From: Jejuia rubra
Lineage (GTDB): Bacteria; Bacteroidota; Bacteroidia; Flavobacteriales; Flavobacteriaceae
Reading direction: 5' to 3'
Assembly (NCBI RefSeq): GCF_042684665.1
Contig: NZ_JBHULY010000019.1
Span: 62,001 to 126,000 of the forward strand
DNA length: 64,000 bases
This document shows, piece after piece, positions 26,555-36,500 of the stretch; position 1 is the stretch's first letter, and each line of letters opens with the position of its first letter. Position numbers and translations under genes: made by a program. The notes under the pieces were generated by a model. It made no database searches and was not told the origin of the DNA. It saw only the letters and a list, made by a program, of their open reading frames with translations.

Positions 26555-29407
26555 TTAATGTGCCTCCAACCAATTATCGCCAATATCCAAATCCACATCC
26601 AAAGGCACATCCAATTGATAGGCATTCTCCATTTCGGTTTTTACCAGAGTTTTGATGTCTTCTAACTCGGGTTTGTAAACATCAAATACTAATTCATCAT
26701 GCACCTGTAATAACATTTTCGTTTTAAAATCACCTTCGATGAGTTTTTTATGGATGTTAATCATGGCAATTTTAATAATATCAGCCGCACTTCCCTGAAT
26801 GGGAGCGTTTACGGCATTACGTTCGGCCGCACCACGGACCACAGCGTTTCTGGAATTGATATCCTTTAAGTAACGACGACGCCCTAAAACGGTTTGGACA
26901 TAACCGTTATCCCTCGCAAAATCGACTTGATCGTGAATAAAGTTTCGCAGTTTTGGATAGGTGGCATAATAGGTGTCAATCAACTCCTTGGCTTCGGTTC
27001 GCGATAAATCAGTCTGGTTGCTCAACCCAAAAGCAGATACCCCGTAGATGATACCAAAATTCACCGTTTTAGCATTACTACGCTGTTCACGAGACACTTC
27101 TTCAATTGGGACATTAAACACCTTTGATGCCGTGGAAGCATGAATGTCCTCCCCATTTTTAAAGGCTGAAATCATGGTTTCCTCCTTGCTAAGTGCGGCA
27201 ATGATACGCAATTCGATTTGAGAGTAGTCAGCCGCCAAAAGGGTGTAATCCTCATTTCGGGGGATAAATGCTTTTCGAACTTGTCGCCCACGTTCTGTAC
27301 GGATGGGAATATTTTGCAGGTTCGGGTTATTGCTACTCAATCGGCCCGTTGCAGCCACCGTTTGCATGTAGTCGGTGTGCACACGTCCTGTTTGCTCCAA
27401 AACTTGTGTTGGCAACGCATCTACATATGTGCTTTTTAGTTTGGACAGCCCCCTGAAATCGAGAATATTTTGAATGATTTTGTGGTCTTTGGCCAAATAG
27501 CTCAGCACATCTTCCGCTGTAGAATACTGCCCAGATTTAGTTTTTTTCGGCTTATCCACCAACTTCATTTTTTCAAATAAAATCACACCCAATTGCTTTG
27601 GTGAGGCGATATTGAATTCCTTCCCAGCTTCTTTATAAATTTTTTCTTCAAGTGCTTTTATGTCTTTATCCAATTCTTCGGAAAGACCATTTAAAAACCC
27701 TTTATGCAAATTGATGCCCTCCAGTTCCATATCGGCTAAAACACGAAGTAATGGCACTTCAATATCATCAAATAACTTTTGGGTATTGGCTTCGCCTAAT
27801 TCATTTTGAAAATGCTCTTTCAATTGTAAAGTGATGTCGGCATCTTCAACAGCGTACTCGGTTTGCTTGTCCAACGGTACTTCCCGCATGGACAATTGAT
27901 TTTTTCCTTTTTTGCCAATCAGAGTTTCAATGGAAATAGGGGTGTAGTTCAAATAGGTTTCGGCCAATACATCCATATTGTGGCGCATGTCTGGATTGAT
28001 GAGGTAATGCGCCAACATGGTGTCAAAAAGCTTGCCTTTCACCTCCACATTATATTTGGCTAAAACTTTTATATCGTACTTTAAATTTTGACCAATTTTT
28101 TCAATGGTTTCGCTTTCAAAAAATGAGCGTAACTGCTCAATTAACTCTTGAGCTTCGTCTTTATTTTCAGGGAAGGGGAGATAAAATCCTTTGCCAACTT
28201 CCCATGAGAAGGCAATTCCCACCAGTTCCGCAGTGATTGGATTAATGTCCGTTGTTTCGGTGTCAAAACACACCGAAGCTTGGTTCATCAAATTTTTTAG
28301 GAATAGTTTGGTGGCCAAACCAGTGCTTACACTTTGATAAAAATGTGGAGTTGTTTCGGCAGTTTTTCTAGTATATTCTGAATCAGCTTTGGTGTCGTTT
28401 GAAGGATCCGTCCCGAATAAAGAAAACTGCCCAGCACCTGCAGATTTTTTTTCTTTTGGGGTGGGTTGTTCTGTTTTTTGTTCTCTGCTTTCCTGAGGAG
28501 TTGAATTGGTTGAAGCACTACTATCGTTGGCGAAAGTCTTCAAAAAGTTTTCGGTCAAACGTCGAAACTCCAGTTCTTGAAAAATTTCTTTTACTTTTTC
28601 AACATCGGGATGGTCCAATTCAAAATCCTTTGCGTCAAATTCTACAGGAACATCCAGCATAATAGTGGCCAGTTTTTTGGAAAGTAACCCCAATTTGCCA
28701 TTGGCCTCCACTTTCTCTTTCATTTTGCCCTTTAACTGGTCGGTATTGGCCAAAAGGCCTTCCATGCTTCCAAACTGGGCTATGAATTTTTTCGCTGTTT
28801 TTTCACCTACCCCGGGAAGTCCTGGAATATTGTCGCTACTGTCTCCCATCATACCCAAAAAGTCTATGACTTGCATCGGGTCTTCCACTTCAAACTTTTT
28901 CTTCACTTCGGGAATACCCCATGTTTCGTAACCGCCTCCAAAAACGGGGCGATACATAAACACATTTTCTGTCACCAATTGTGCAAAATCTTTATCTGGT
29001 GTGACCATATAGGTCTTGTAACCTTCCTTTTCCGCCTGACGAGATAGGGTGCCAATAACGTCGTCAGCCTCATACCCCTCCTTTACCATAATTGGGATGT
29101 GCATCGCTTTCAAAATATTGTAAATATGGGGAATGGCGGTTGTGATGCCTTCAGGGGTGGCGTCTCTATTGGCTTTGTATTCCCCGTACATTTCCACACG
29201 GTCTGTACTGCCACCTTTATCAAAACACACAGCCAAATGGTCGGGGCGCTCCCGTTTTATCACATCCAAAAGGGAATTCATAAACCCCATAATGGCCGAG
29301 GTATCTTGCCCTTTGGAATTGATTCTTGGGTTTTTGATAAATGCGTAATACCCACGGAAAATTAAGGCATAGGCATCAACTAAAAAAAGGCGTTTTTGGT
29401 TTGACAT
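26555..29407 (-). CDS. polA: DNA polymerase I
   Basis: 950 residues. It fills gaps and removes RNA primers in Okazaki fragments and excision repair. The N-terminal 5'-3' nuclease (about 1-290) has LFLVDAYALIFRGYYAF, YEADDVIGTLS, DKDFAQLV, MGDSSDNIPGLPGVGEKTA. A hydrophilic linker (about 295-345) follows. The 3'-5' exonuclease keeps its acidic residues (FDTETTDIN near 384, NLKYDIKVL, YAVEDADITLQL), so proofreading is probably active. Polymerase motifs A (LLAADYSQIELRI, about 725), B (RSNAKTVNFGIIYG, about 775) and C (LLQVHDELVFDV, about 900) are intact. Length is normal. A TAGCTTTG box lies 20 or so bases upstream of the start. Confidence 0.98.
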   Translation of the reverse strand: MSNQKRLFLVDAYALIFRGYYAFIKNPRINSKGQDTSAIMGFMNSLLDVIKRERPDHLAVCFDKGGSTDRVEMYGEYKANRDATPEGITTAIPHIYNILKAMHIPIMVKEGYEADDVIGTLSRQAEKEGYKTYMVTPDKDFAQLVTENVFMYRPVFGGGYETWGIPEVKKKFEVEDPMQVIDFLGMMGDSSDNIPGLPGVGEKTAKKFIAQFGSMEGLLANTDQLKGKMKEKVEANGKLGLLSKKLATIMLDVPVEFDAKDFELDHPDVEKVKEIFQELEFRRLTENFLKTFANDSSASTNSTPQESREQKTEQPTPKEKKSAGAGQFSLFGTDPSNDTKADSEYTRKTAETTPHFYQSVSTGLATKLFLKNLMNQASVCFDTETTDINPITAELVGIAFSWEVGKGFYLPFPENKDEAQELIEQLRSFFESETIEKIGQNLKYDIKVLAKYNVEVKGKLFDTMLAHYLINPDMRHNMDVLAETYLNYTPISIETLIGKKGKNQLSMREVPLDKQTEYAVEDADITLQLKEHFQNELGEANTQKLFDDIEVPLLRVLADMELEGINLHKGFLNGLSEELDKDIKALEEKIYKEAGKEFNIASPKQLGVILFEKMKLVDKPKKTKSGQYSTAEDVLSYLAKDHKIIQNILDFRGLSKLKSTYVDALPTQVLEQTGRVHTDYMQTVAATGRLSSNNPNLQNIPIRTERGRQVRKAFIPRNEDYTLLAADYSQIELRIIAALSKEETMISAFKNGEDIHASTASKVFNVPIEEVSREQRSNAKTVNFGIIYGVSAFGLSNQTDLSRTEAKELIDTYYATYPKLRNFIHDQVDFARDNGYVQTVLGRRRYLKDINSRNAVVRGAAERNAVNAPIQGSAADIIKIAMINIHKKLIEGDFKTKMLLQVHDELVFDVYKPELEDIKTLVKTEMENAYQLDVPLDVDLDIGDNWLEAH

Positions 29408-29500
29408 TTTGTGTGTTTTGATAGAGTACCAAAGCTACAAAAAGTTATTGCCTAATAGAAGTATTATAGTTGAATGTTTCTATGCTTACATGAAATTTGA

Positions 29501-30832
29501 CTAAAGTTTTACCCAAGTGCCACCTTCATATCCCCAAAAACCAATTGTTGTAAATGTAGCATTAGTAGAGGTTACATAAATAAAGTCTCCATTAACTGCG
29601 GTTAATGCGCTTGCTTGTGCAGCAGTAAACCTACCAGATTTAAATACATTTTGGTCTGCTACCTTTAAATCGCCATTGATTTCAATATTATTAGTTTGAA
29701 AATCCCCATAGATTAATGGGGCTGTAGTATTTGAGTTGTCAATATATAATTTATTATTTCCAGATTCTTGCATTCCAGATTGATAACCAATAAAAACATT
29801 TCCCGATTTATTTTCAGCAGTTCCAGTATTGGTTTCGGGGTCATAATTACCACCACCAGCTTCAAATCCTATGTATACATTATTTGATGAGTTTACATCA
29901 GAATTTCCTGAACTAGCTCCAATAAACACGTTTCTATCATTATTTAAATCCGATGCATTGTCATCATCTAACGATCTTCCAGCATAATCCCCTACAGCTG
30001 TATTGTTATCTCCATAAATGTTAAATCTAAGAGATTGGTTTCCAATAGAAGAATTGTTTATTCCAAATATATTTTCTCCTAAAGAAAACGCACCTATAGC
30101 TACATTTGATGAACCAGTAGTATTACTGTTAAGCGCATTTCCTCCAATGGCTGAATTATTTCTTCCAGAAGTATTTGCAACTAATGCGGCAAAACCAATA
30201 GCGGTATTCCTCAAGCCATCAACGTTATTAGTTAGGACATTATGTCCTATAGCTGTATTGTTTCTTCCAGAAGTGTTTGCGTCTAGAGTAGATGAACCTA
30301 TAGCGACGTTGTAACTGCCAGAAGTATTTAATTGTAAAGATTGAAATCCTATAGCAATATTCTGTTCGCCTTCACTAGCTGTATTTCCAACAACATCATT
30401 TAAGGCATTCAGTCCTATACCAATATTTCTGTTATGTGAAGCGTCATCAGCATTACCAGCACCAATACCTAAAAATAGCGATGAACCATTATTTGATCCA
30501 TCAATATCAGATTTTCCATCAGATAGGTCGTCTATTTGTTTAACAAATGGAATCCATGATGTTGTTGCATTGTTCCAATAGTAAAACCCTTCTGCTGGTG
30601 TACCACTACCAGTTACAAATACAAGCATGCCATTTTGATTTGCACCTGGATTGGTAGCTGGAAACTCATCAATTTTAGGAATTAAAATGCCATCAGTAAT
30701 AGCCGGAGTAGCTTGATTACTTGAAGATATATGTAAAGCTGAATCTGGAGTAGTAGTATTTATACCAACTTGTGCTATAGTGAATTGGGAAAATGGGACA
30801 AAAAAAAGCGTGAATAACAATTTGATTTTCAT
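29501..30832 (-). CDS. Secreted protein with YadA-head-like repeats
   Basis: 443 residues. A signal peptide (LLFTLFFVPFSQFTIAQ) is followed by VGINTTTPDSALHIS, a start common to Bacteroidota tail-fibre-like proteins. From about residue 125 to 290 there are left-handed beta-roll repeats of 16-20 residues with NTAIG, NVAIG, NSAIG cores (ALVANTSGRNNSAIGGNAL), like the YadA head and Hep/Hag repeats of trimeric adhesins. The C-terminal part (ENKSGNVFIGYQSG, NKLYIDNSNT, LIYGDFQTNNIEINGDL) resembles the region before a peptidase or chaperone domain in such proteins, but no such domain follows. No T9SS tail is seen. It is the second gene after the five-repeat protein, 39 bases downstream. Surface adhesion is plausible but inferred. 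Confidence 0.75.
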   Translation of the reverse strand: MKIKLLFTLFFVPFSQFTIAQVGINTTTPDSALHISSSNQATPAITDGILIPKIDEFPATNPGANQNGMLVFVTGSGTPAEGFYYWNNATTSWIPFVKQIDDLSDGKSDIDGSNNGSSLFLGIGAGNADDASHNRNIGIGLNALNDVVGNTASEGEQNIAIGFQSLQLNTSGSYNVAIGSSTLDANTSGRNNTAIGHNVLTNNVDGLRNTAIGFAALVANTSGRNNSAIGGNALNSNTTGSSNVAIGAFSLGENIFGINNSSIGNQSLRFNIYGDNNTAVGDYAGRSLDDDNASDLNNDRNVFIGASSGNSDVNSSNNVYIGFEAGGGNYDPETNTGTAENKSGNVFIGYQSGMQESGNNKLYIDNSNTTAPLIYGDFQTNNIEINGDLKVADQNVFKSGRFTAAQASALTAVNGDFIYVTSTNATFTTIGFWGYEGGTWVKL

Positions 30833-30871
30833 GAGATTATGGGGTGTTTTTTATTAAAAATAGAGAGTTTT

Positions 30872-33025
30872 TTAATTAATAACAATCCTTTTGACGACTT
30901 GCTTATTCTGTTGAGATTTAATTTTTAATATATAAATACCAGATTCTAAAGAACCAATTGATAGCTTATTCTGGCTTTTAACAGATATTATTTTTTTGCC
31001 TTGTATATTGTATAATTCTAATGTGTCGAACGACTTGTTTGAGTGTATATTTATAACATCATTCGTAGGATTAGGATAAACCCTAACATCTGCATTAGTA
31101 AAAGTAGTAGTACTTAAGCTATTTACAATTGAAATATTGAAACTCGTATTTGCGGTGTTGTCTGCCAAATCAATAGTTCTAAATACTCTAATCCAATAGG
31201 TACTATTTGCTGACAAATTGGTAACAGTTCCAGATTCTTCAAAACACGCTAAGCTGTTATTGTCCATACAGTCATCGAAAATGGCAAAATTATTCCAGGT
31301 AGTATTGCCATCAATTTCAATATCGCCATTCAGAGGCATTTCAAAACTGTACCAGATATCTACATAGTCTTCATTTGTTCCAGTTGTACACCCTGTTTCA
31401 TTATTAACTGTTGCCCCACCAATTTCAAAATTAATAGTGGTTATACTGCCTTCAGTTACAGTAAAGTTTTCTGCTGAAGCACACGTGTCATTAGTAACTT
31501 CCTCGAATGCTTGTATGCCGAAACTTGTAAATACGTTGTCAGCCAGAGAGACAGTTCTAAACACTCTTAATTTGTAATTGGTTCCATTAGTTAATCCACT
31601 AATGAATTGATTGTTATTTCCGCATTGAATCATATTACCGTTGCAGGCATCGTATAGCGCAAAATTGTTCCAACTGGTAACACCATTTATATAGAGGTTA
31701 CCATTAACTGGTATGGTAAATTCGTACCAGATGTCTACATAATCGGCTGTACTATCGCATCCAACTTCGTTAAGCACCTCAGCCCCGCCAATGTTAAAAT
31801 CATATGTCAACGCTTCGGTTGTAACTGTAATAGTTTCTGCTGAAGCACAGGTGTCATTAGTAACTTCTTCGAATGCTTGTATGCCGAAACTTGTAAATGC
31901 GTTGTCAGCCAGAGAGACAGTTCTAAACACTCTTAATTTGTAATTGGTTCCATTAGTTAATCCACTAATGAATTGATTGTTATTTCCGCATTGAATCATA
32001 TTACCGTTGCAGGCATCGTATAGCGCAAAATTGTTCCAACTGGTAACACCATTTATATAGAGGTTACCATTAACTGGTATGGTAAATTCGTACCAGATAT
32101 CTACATAATCGGCTGTACTATCGCATCCAACTTCGTTAAGTACCTCAGCCCCGCCAATGTTAAAATTGTATGTTAAGGCTTCGGTTGTTGTAACTGTAAT
32201 AGTTTCTGCTGACGCGCAGGTGTCATTAGTAACTTCGTCGAATGCTTGTATGCCGAAACTTGTAAATCCGTTGTCAGCTAGAGAGACGGTTCTAAACACT
32301 CTTAATTTGTAAATAGTTCCACTGGTTAACCCACTAATAAATTGATTGTTATTTCCACATTGAATCATATTACCGTTACAGGCATCGTATAGTCCAAAAT
32401 TGTTCCAACTAGTAACAGCATTTATGTAGAGGTTACCAGTTACTGGCATGGTAAATTCGTACCAGATATCTACATAATCGGCTGTGCCATTGCATCCAAC
32501 TTCGTTAAGAATTTCGGCCCCACCAATATTGAAATCGTACAACAATTCTTGGGTTGTTGAAGCTGTAATAGTTTCCGCTGTAGCGCAAGTGTCATTAGTA
32601 ACTTCTTCGAATGCTTGTATACCGAAACTTGTAAATCCGTTGTCAGCTAGAGAGACGGTTCTAAACACTCTTAATTTGTAATTAGTTCCACTGGTTAACC
32701 CACTAATAAATTGATTGTTATTTCCGCATTGAATCATATTACCGTTACAGGCATCGTATAGCGCAAAATTGTTCCAACTGGTAACACCATTAATATAGAG
32801 ATTACCATTAAACGGCATGGTAAATTCGTACCATACGTCAACATAATCATCAGTGGTAGTACATCCTAATTCGTCATTGACGGAAGCATCAACAATTTCA
32901 AAGGTAAAGGATGTGAGCGAAGTGTCTATAGTAATTAGTTCAGCATTGGCACAATCGTCGTTTGCAGGTTGGCCAAAAGTCATTTGTAAACTAGCTAAAC
33001 ATAAAATGAGGTAGATTTTTTTCAT
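30872..33025 (-). CDS. T9SS type A protein with five ~122-residue repeats
   Basis: 717 residues from the ATG at 33025, chosen because MKKIYLILCLASLQMTFG is then a proper signal peptide; an ATG six codons earlier is possible. The mature protein has five tandem domains of 122-123 residues starting (A/T)NDxCAxAE, each with DYVDIWYEFTMP, a SWNNFALYDACNG segment with cysteines, and YKLRVFRTVSLAD. This resembles pre-peptidase C-terminal-like beta-sandwiches. Copies 2-4 are nearly identical even at the DNA level; copy 5 is divergent. A T9SS type A sorting domain ends the protein (VRVYPNPTNDVINI, GIYILKI, KRIVIN). It lies upstream of the YadA-head-like gene in a likely two-gene operon. It has no enzyme motif and its function is unknown. 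Confidence 0.8.
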   Translation of the reverse strand: MKKIYLILCLASLQMTFGQPANDDCANAELITIDTSLTSFTFEIVDASVNDELGCTTTDDYVDVWYEFTMPFNGNLYINGVTSWNNFALYDACNGNMIQCGNNNQFISGLTSGTNYKLRVFRTVSLADNGFTSFGIQAFEEVTNDTCATAETITASTTQELLYDFNIGGAEILNEVGCNGTADYVDIWYEFTMPVTGNLYINAVTSWNNFGLYDACNGNMIQCGNNNQFISGLTSGTIYKLRVFRTVSLADNGFTSFGIQAFDEVTNDTCASAETITVTTTEALTYNFNIGGAEVLNEVGCDSTADYVDIWYEFTIPVNGNLYINGVTSWNNFALYDACNGNMIQCGNNNQFISGLTNGTNYKLRVFRTVSLADNAFTSFGIQAFEEVTNDTCASAETITVTTEALTYDFNIGGAEVLNEVGCDSTADYVDIWYEFTIPVNGNLYINGVTSWNNFALYDACNGNMIQCGNNNQFISGLTNGTNYKLRVFRTVSLADNVFTSFGIQAFEEVTNDTCASAENFTVTEGSITTINFEIGGATVNNETGCTTGTNEDYVDIWYSFEMPLNGDIEIDGNTTWNNFAIFDDCMDNNSLACFEESGTVTNLSANSTYWIRVFRTIDLADNTANTSFNISIVNSLSTTTFTNADVRVYPNPTNDVINIHSNKSFDTLELYNIQGKKIISVKSQNKLSIGSLESGIYILKIKSQQNKQVVKRIVIN
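31120..32971 (-). repeat. Coding tandem array, five units of 366-369 bp
   Basis: Unit starts (at the TND codons) fall at 32599, 32230, 31861 and 31495, giving periods of 369, 369 and 366 bp, with a first copy beginning near 32971. Copies 2-4 share long stretches of identical DNA, including synonymous sites, so they duplicated recently or are kept alike by gene conversion. Confidence 0.88.
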
Positions 33026-33585
33026 GATGTTTATTATTTGCATTTTAATTAATGATATAGTTCTTCATACATATATTCATAAAATGCGTATCGATGGATA
33101 TTTGATTTGGGTTTAAAGTGTTTTAGAATAATCTCTTAATATCTGTAGTTTTTGTGTCGACACAAGTATTAATAGAGTGTAACACATAATACATTAGAGT
33201 TTAATACCACTAAAGAAATTAGTAATATTGAAGTTTTCATAACAAATAGAATTTTTAAACTGAGTTCGATTAATTTGATAAAAGCAAACACCTCGATTAT
33301 TTTTTGTTTAAATAGAATGGTTACCCTAAGAGGCTTAAAACCCTCCTTTTAGATTTTAAAAGACCAACCAACGCTCTCAAAATCTTGCAGTTCACATATT
33401 CGTTAGCGTATTATCAAATATTTAATAATCGAACTCAGGTTTGCTATTAATAGCCACGCAAATCTATCTTTGAATTGAAAAATTGAAGTGGACTATTTTT
33501 TCAAAAGAGGGTAGTATTTTGTCAAAAGAAAGAAATTGAAAGGTAATATCTTTTTAAATAGAATAATTTATTTTCTGATAATCAA
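33026..33585. other. Intergenic gap with a 14-bp palindrome
   Basis: About 540 AT-rich bases between two genes on the minus strand (33586-37611 and 30872-33025). No frame looks coding. A perfect palindrome TTGTGTCGACACAA lies at 33152-33165, about 130 bases upstream of the 33025 start, and could be an operator. No terminator or consensus promoter was recognised. Confidence 0.5.
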
Positions 33586-36500
33586 TTAGTTGCGAAAATT
33601 GGATGGACTATCGTTAAACTCCTCTTTAAAAGCTTTACTAAACCAGTTGGGATTATTGAATCCTGTAGAATATGCGATTTCTGAAACAGAGAGTTCAGTA
33701 GATTTGAGCAGTTTTTTTGCCTTTTCCAAACGTACTTTCCTAATAAAAATTGCTGTACTAGTATTTGAGATTGCTTTTAATTTTCGGTAGAGTTGTGAGT
33801 CGCTCATGGCCATGTATTTTGCTAATTCTTTAGCTCCAAAATTTGGGTCGTCTACATGTAGATGAATAGCATCCAAAGTAGTATTTAAGAAGATGAGGTT
33901 TTTATCTGTGGGTTGGTTGTTCTCACATGAAGATTCAACAATTTTAGTAACGGTATAGCGTTCTTGTAATTTCTTTCGTTTTGTAATGAGCATTTGCATA
34001 CGCAAACGTAATTCTTCTTTTTGAAAAGGTTTAGTTAAATAAGCATCTGCACCACTGGTAATTCCTTGTAGTTTATCCTCTTGCATGGCTTTTGAGGTTA
34101 ACATTATTATAGGAATATGATTTGTATTGTTATTAGATTGCAGTTTTTGTGTAAGTTGTAAACCATCCATAATAGGCATCATAACATCAGTAATCATAAT
34201 ATCTGGGATTTGTTTTGTAGCAAGTTCTAATCCTTTTTTGCCATCTTTTGCAACTGTAACTTTATAATCTGGTTTTAAACAAGAGGCTATATAACGTGCC
34301 ATATCGGTATTGTCTTCTACAATAAGTACACTATTAGCATCTTCGTTTGCAATTACATCATCAATTTGAGGTACTACCGGACCAATAGTTGTTTTTTTGG
34401 TATTAATAATTGGATCTTTTAGTTTCTCATTGTTTGTAATAGGTAATGTTATTGTAAATGTAGAACCTTGTCCCAATTTTGATTGCACTTTTATCTTACC
34501 TTTAAACAGTTCTACCAATTCTTTAGTTAGTGCTAAACCAATTCCTGTGCCTTGTGATACTTTTTGATTAGCATTTTCTACTTGGTAAAAGCGATCAAAA
34601 ATAAAAGGCAATGCTTGTTCTGAAATTCCACAACCTTGGTCTATCACTTCCAATCGTAGGATTTTATTATTTAATTTTTCTAGATTTATTGTTAATTCTG
34701 ATTGCTGAGGTGAAAACTTTAATGCATTAGAAATAAGATTAGTGACGATTTGTCGCCATTTTTCGGCATCATAATCTATAATTATTTTATCTGGCTTTGG
34801 ATTAAACTTTAACGCTATGAGTTTATCAGAAGCAATGTTTAGAAAGCTATCTACAATATGATTAGTATAGGTTGCGATATCATTTTGAATAAGATTGGTA
34901 TTGAGTTGTTTCTTTTCGAGCTTTGCTAAATTTAGCATTTGGTTTACTAAATCCAGTAAATTATTACTGTTTTGTTCTATGGTTTCTAATGATGTTTTAA
35001 TACCCTCTTTACTTGAAATCCCTTCTTTTAAATTATCTAAATAACCATTTATTATGGTTAGAGGTGTTCTAAACTCATGAGTAATATTTGTAATAAAGCG
35101 AGATTTTAGGGTGTCTAATTCTTGTAAACGTTTAGATTCTTGTCTTGCAATTTGCCGTTGCAAGCTTAATCTGTAGAATATATAAGCCAAAAATAAAAAT
35201 GTTAGAATGTAAAAAGCATAAGCAATATTACTTTGATACCATGGCGGAATAACTTTAATTCTTAACTCTAAAGGTGACTTGTTCCAAATCTTATTACGTG
35301 ACTTCCCTTGTATTTTTAATTGATTTAGTCCTTTAGGTAAACTTAATATTTGGAGTTCTTTAGAGTTTCTTAGTTCATTCCATTGGTTATCATTTAATGC
35401 ATATATAAATTGATTATTTTTATTGGGCCTAAGGTCTAAATCTGAAAAATTAATATAACATGGGAAATCATCATGATTTAATACAATTTCTTTAGTTTTT
35501 GTAATACTCTCCTTTGTTATTTCTGGATGACTTAAAGAATTTATCTCTTCGTCCTTAATTCTAAGAGACGTAAATGTAAGGTTTCCTGGAACGTCTAGCT
35601 CTGAAACTCTTTTCGGATTAAAAATATTAAATCCCTTAACACCTCCAACGTAAATATTGTTGGTCTCTTTGTCGTATAAATATGCACCAAGGTTAAACTC
35701 TGTGCCTTGTATACCATCGTGTTGGTCGTAGTTTGTGAATTCTTCGGTTAATTTATTAAACCTAAAAAGACCACCATTGGTAGTGAGCCATAAATTACTA
35801 TCTATATCTTCAGCAATGTTATACACTACGTTATTGGTTAAGCCTTGTGTTTTTTCATAGCGTTTAAAGGTTTTGCTTGTAGTGTTAAACTTGTTAAGAC
35901 CTTCTTGGGTAGCCACCCATAAGGTTTTATCTGCATCATGCCACGTATGTAATGTTGTATTATTACTAAGGCTTGTGTTATCATTATCTATGTTAAAGTA
36001 ATTTGTAAACTTAGGTTTTTTGTAATTGATGTCTTCAAATTGTAGCTTATTAAGTCCGTTTTCAGAAGTAATCCAATAATTTAAATCGCTATCTTGAGAC
36101 ATATTATAAGTGAAGTTTGAACTGATCGCGTTTGAATTAGCGTCAACTTTATAATGTTCAAAAGTGAAGCTTTTAGCTTGTATGTTTCCAGTAAATCTAT
36201 TAACGCCACCACCATATGTCATAATCCATATACTGCCTTTGTGGTCAACATATACGCCTTTTGTGGCATCATTGCTCAAGGATGTATTATCTTCTATATT
36301 ATTAAATAAACTTATTATTTTTGGTTGTTTAGGGTTAAAGTTGTTAAGGTCTATTATAGAAAGTCCTTTTAATGTTGCAACCCATAAATAGTTTTTATGG
36401 TCTATGGCCATCCCCCTAATTACATTAAATGCTAATGCGTTATTAGTGTTTTCTTTTGTAATGTAAATAGTATTTTGATTGGAATCGATACAATTAATTC

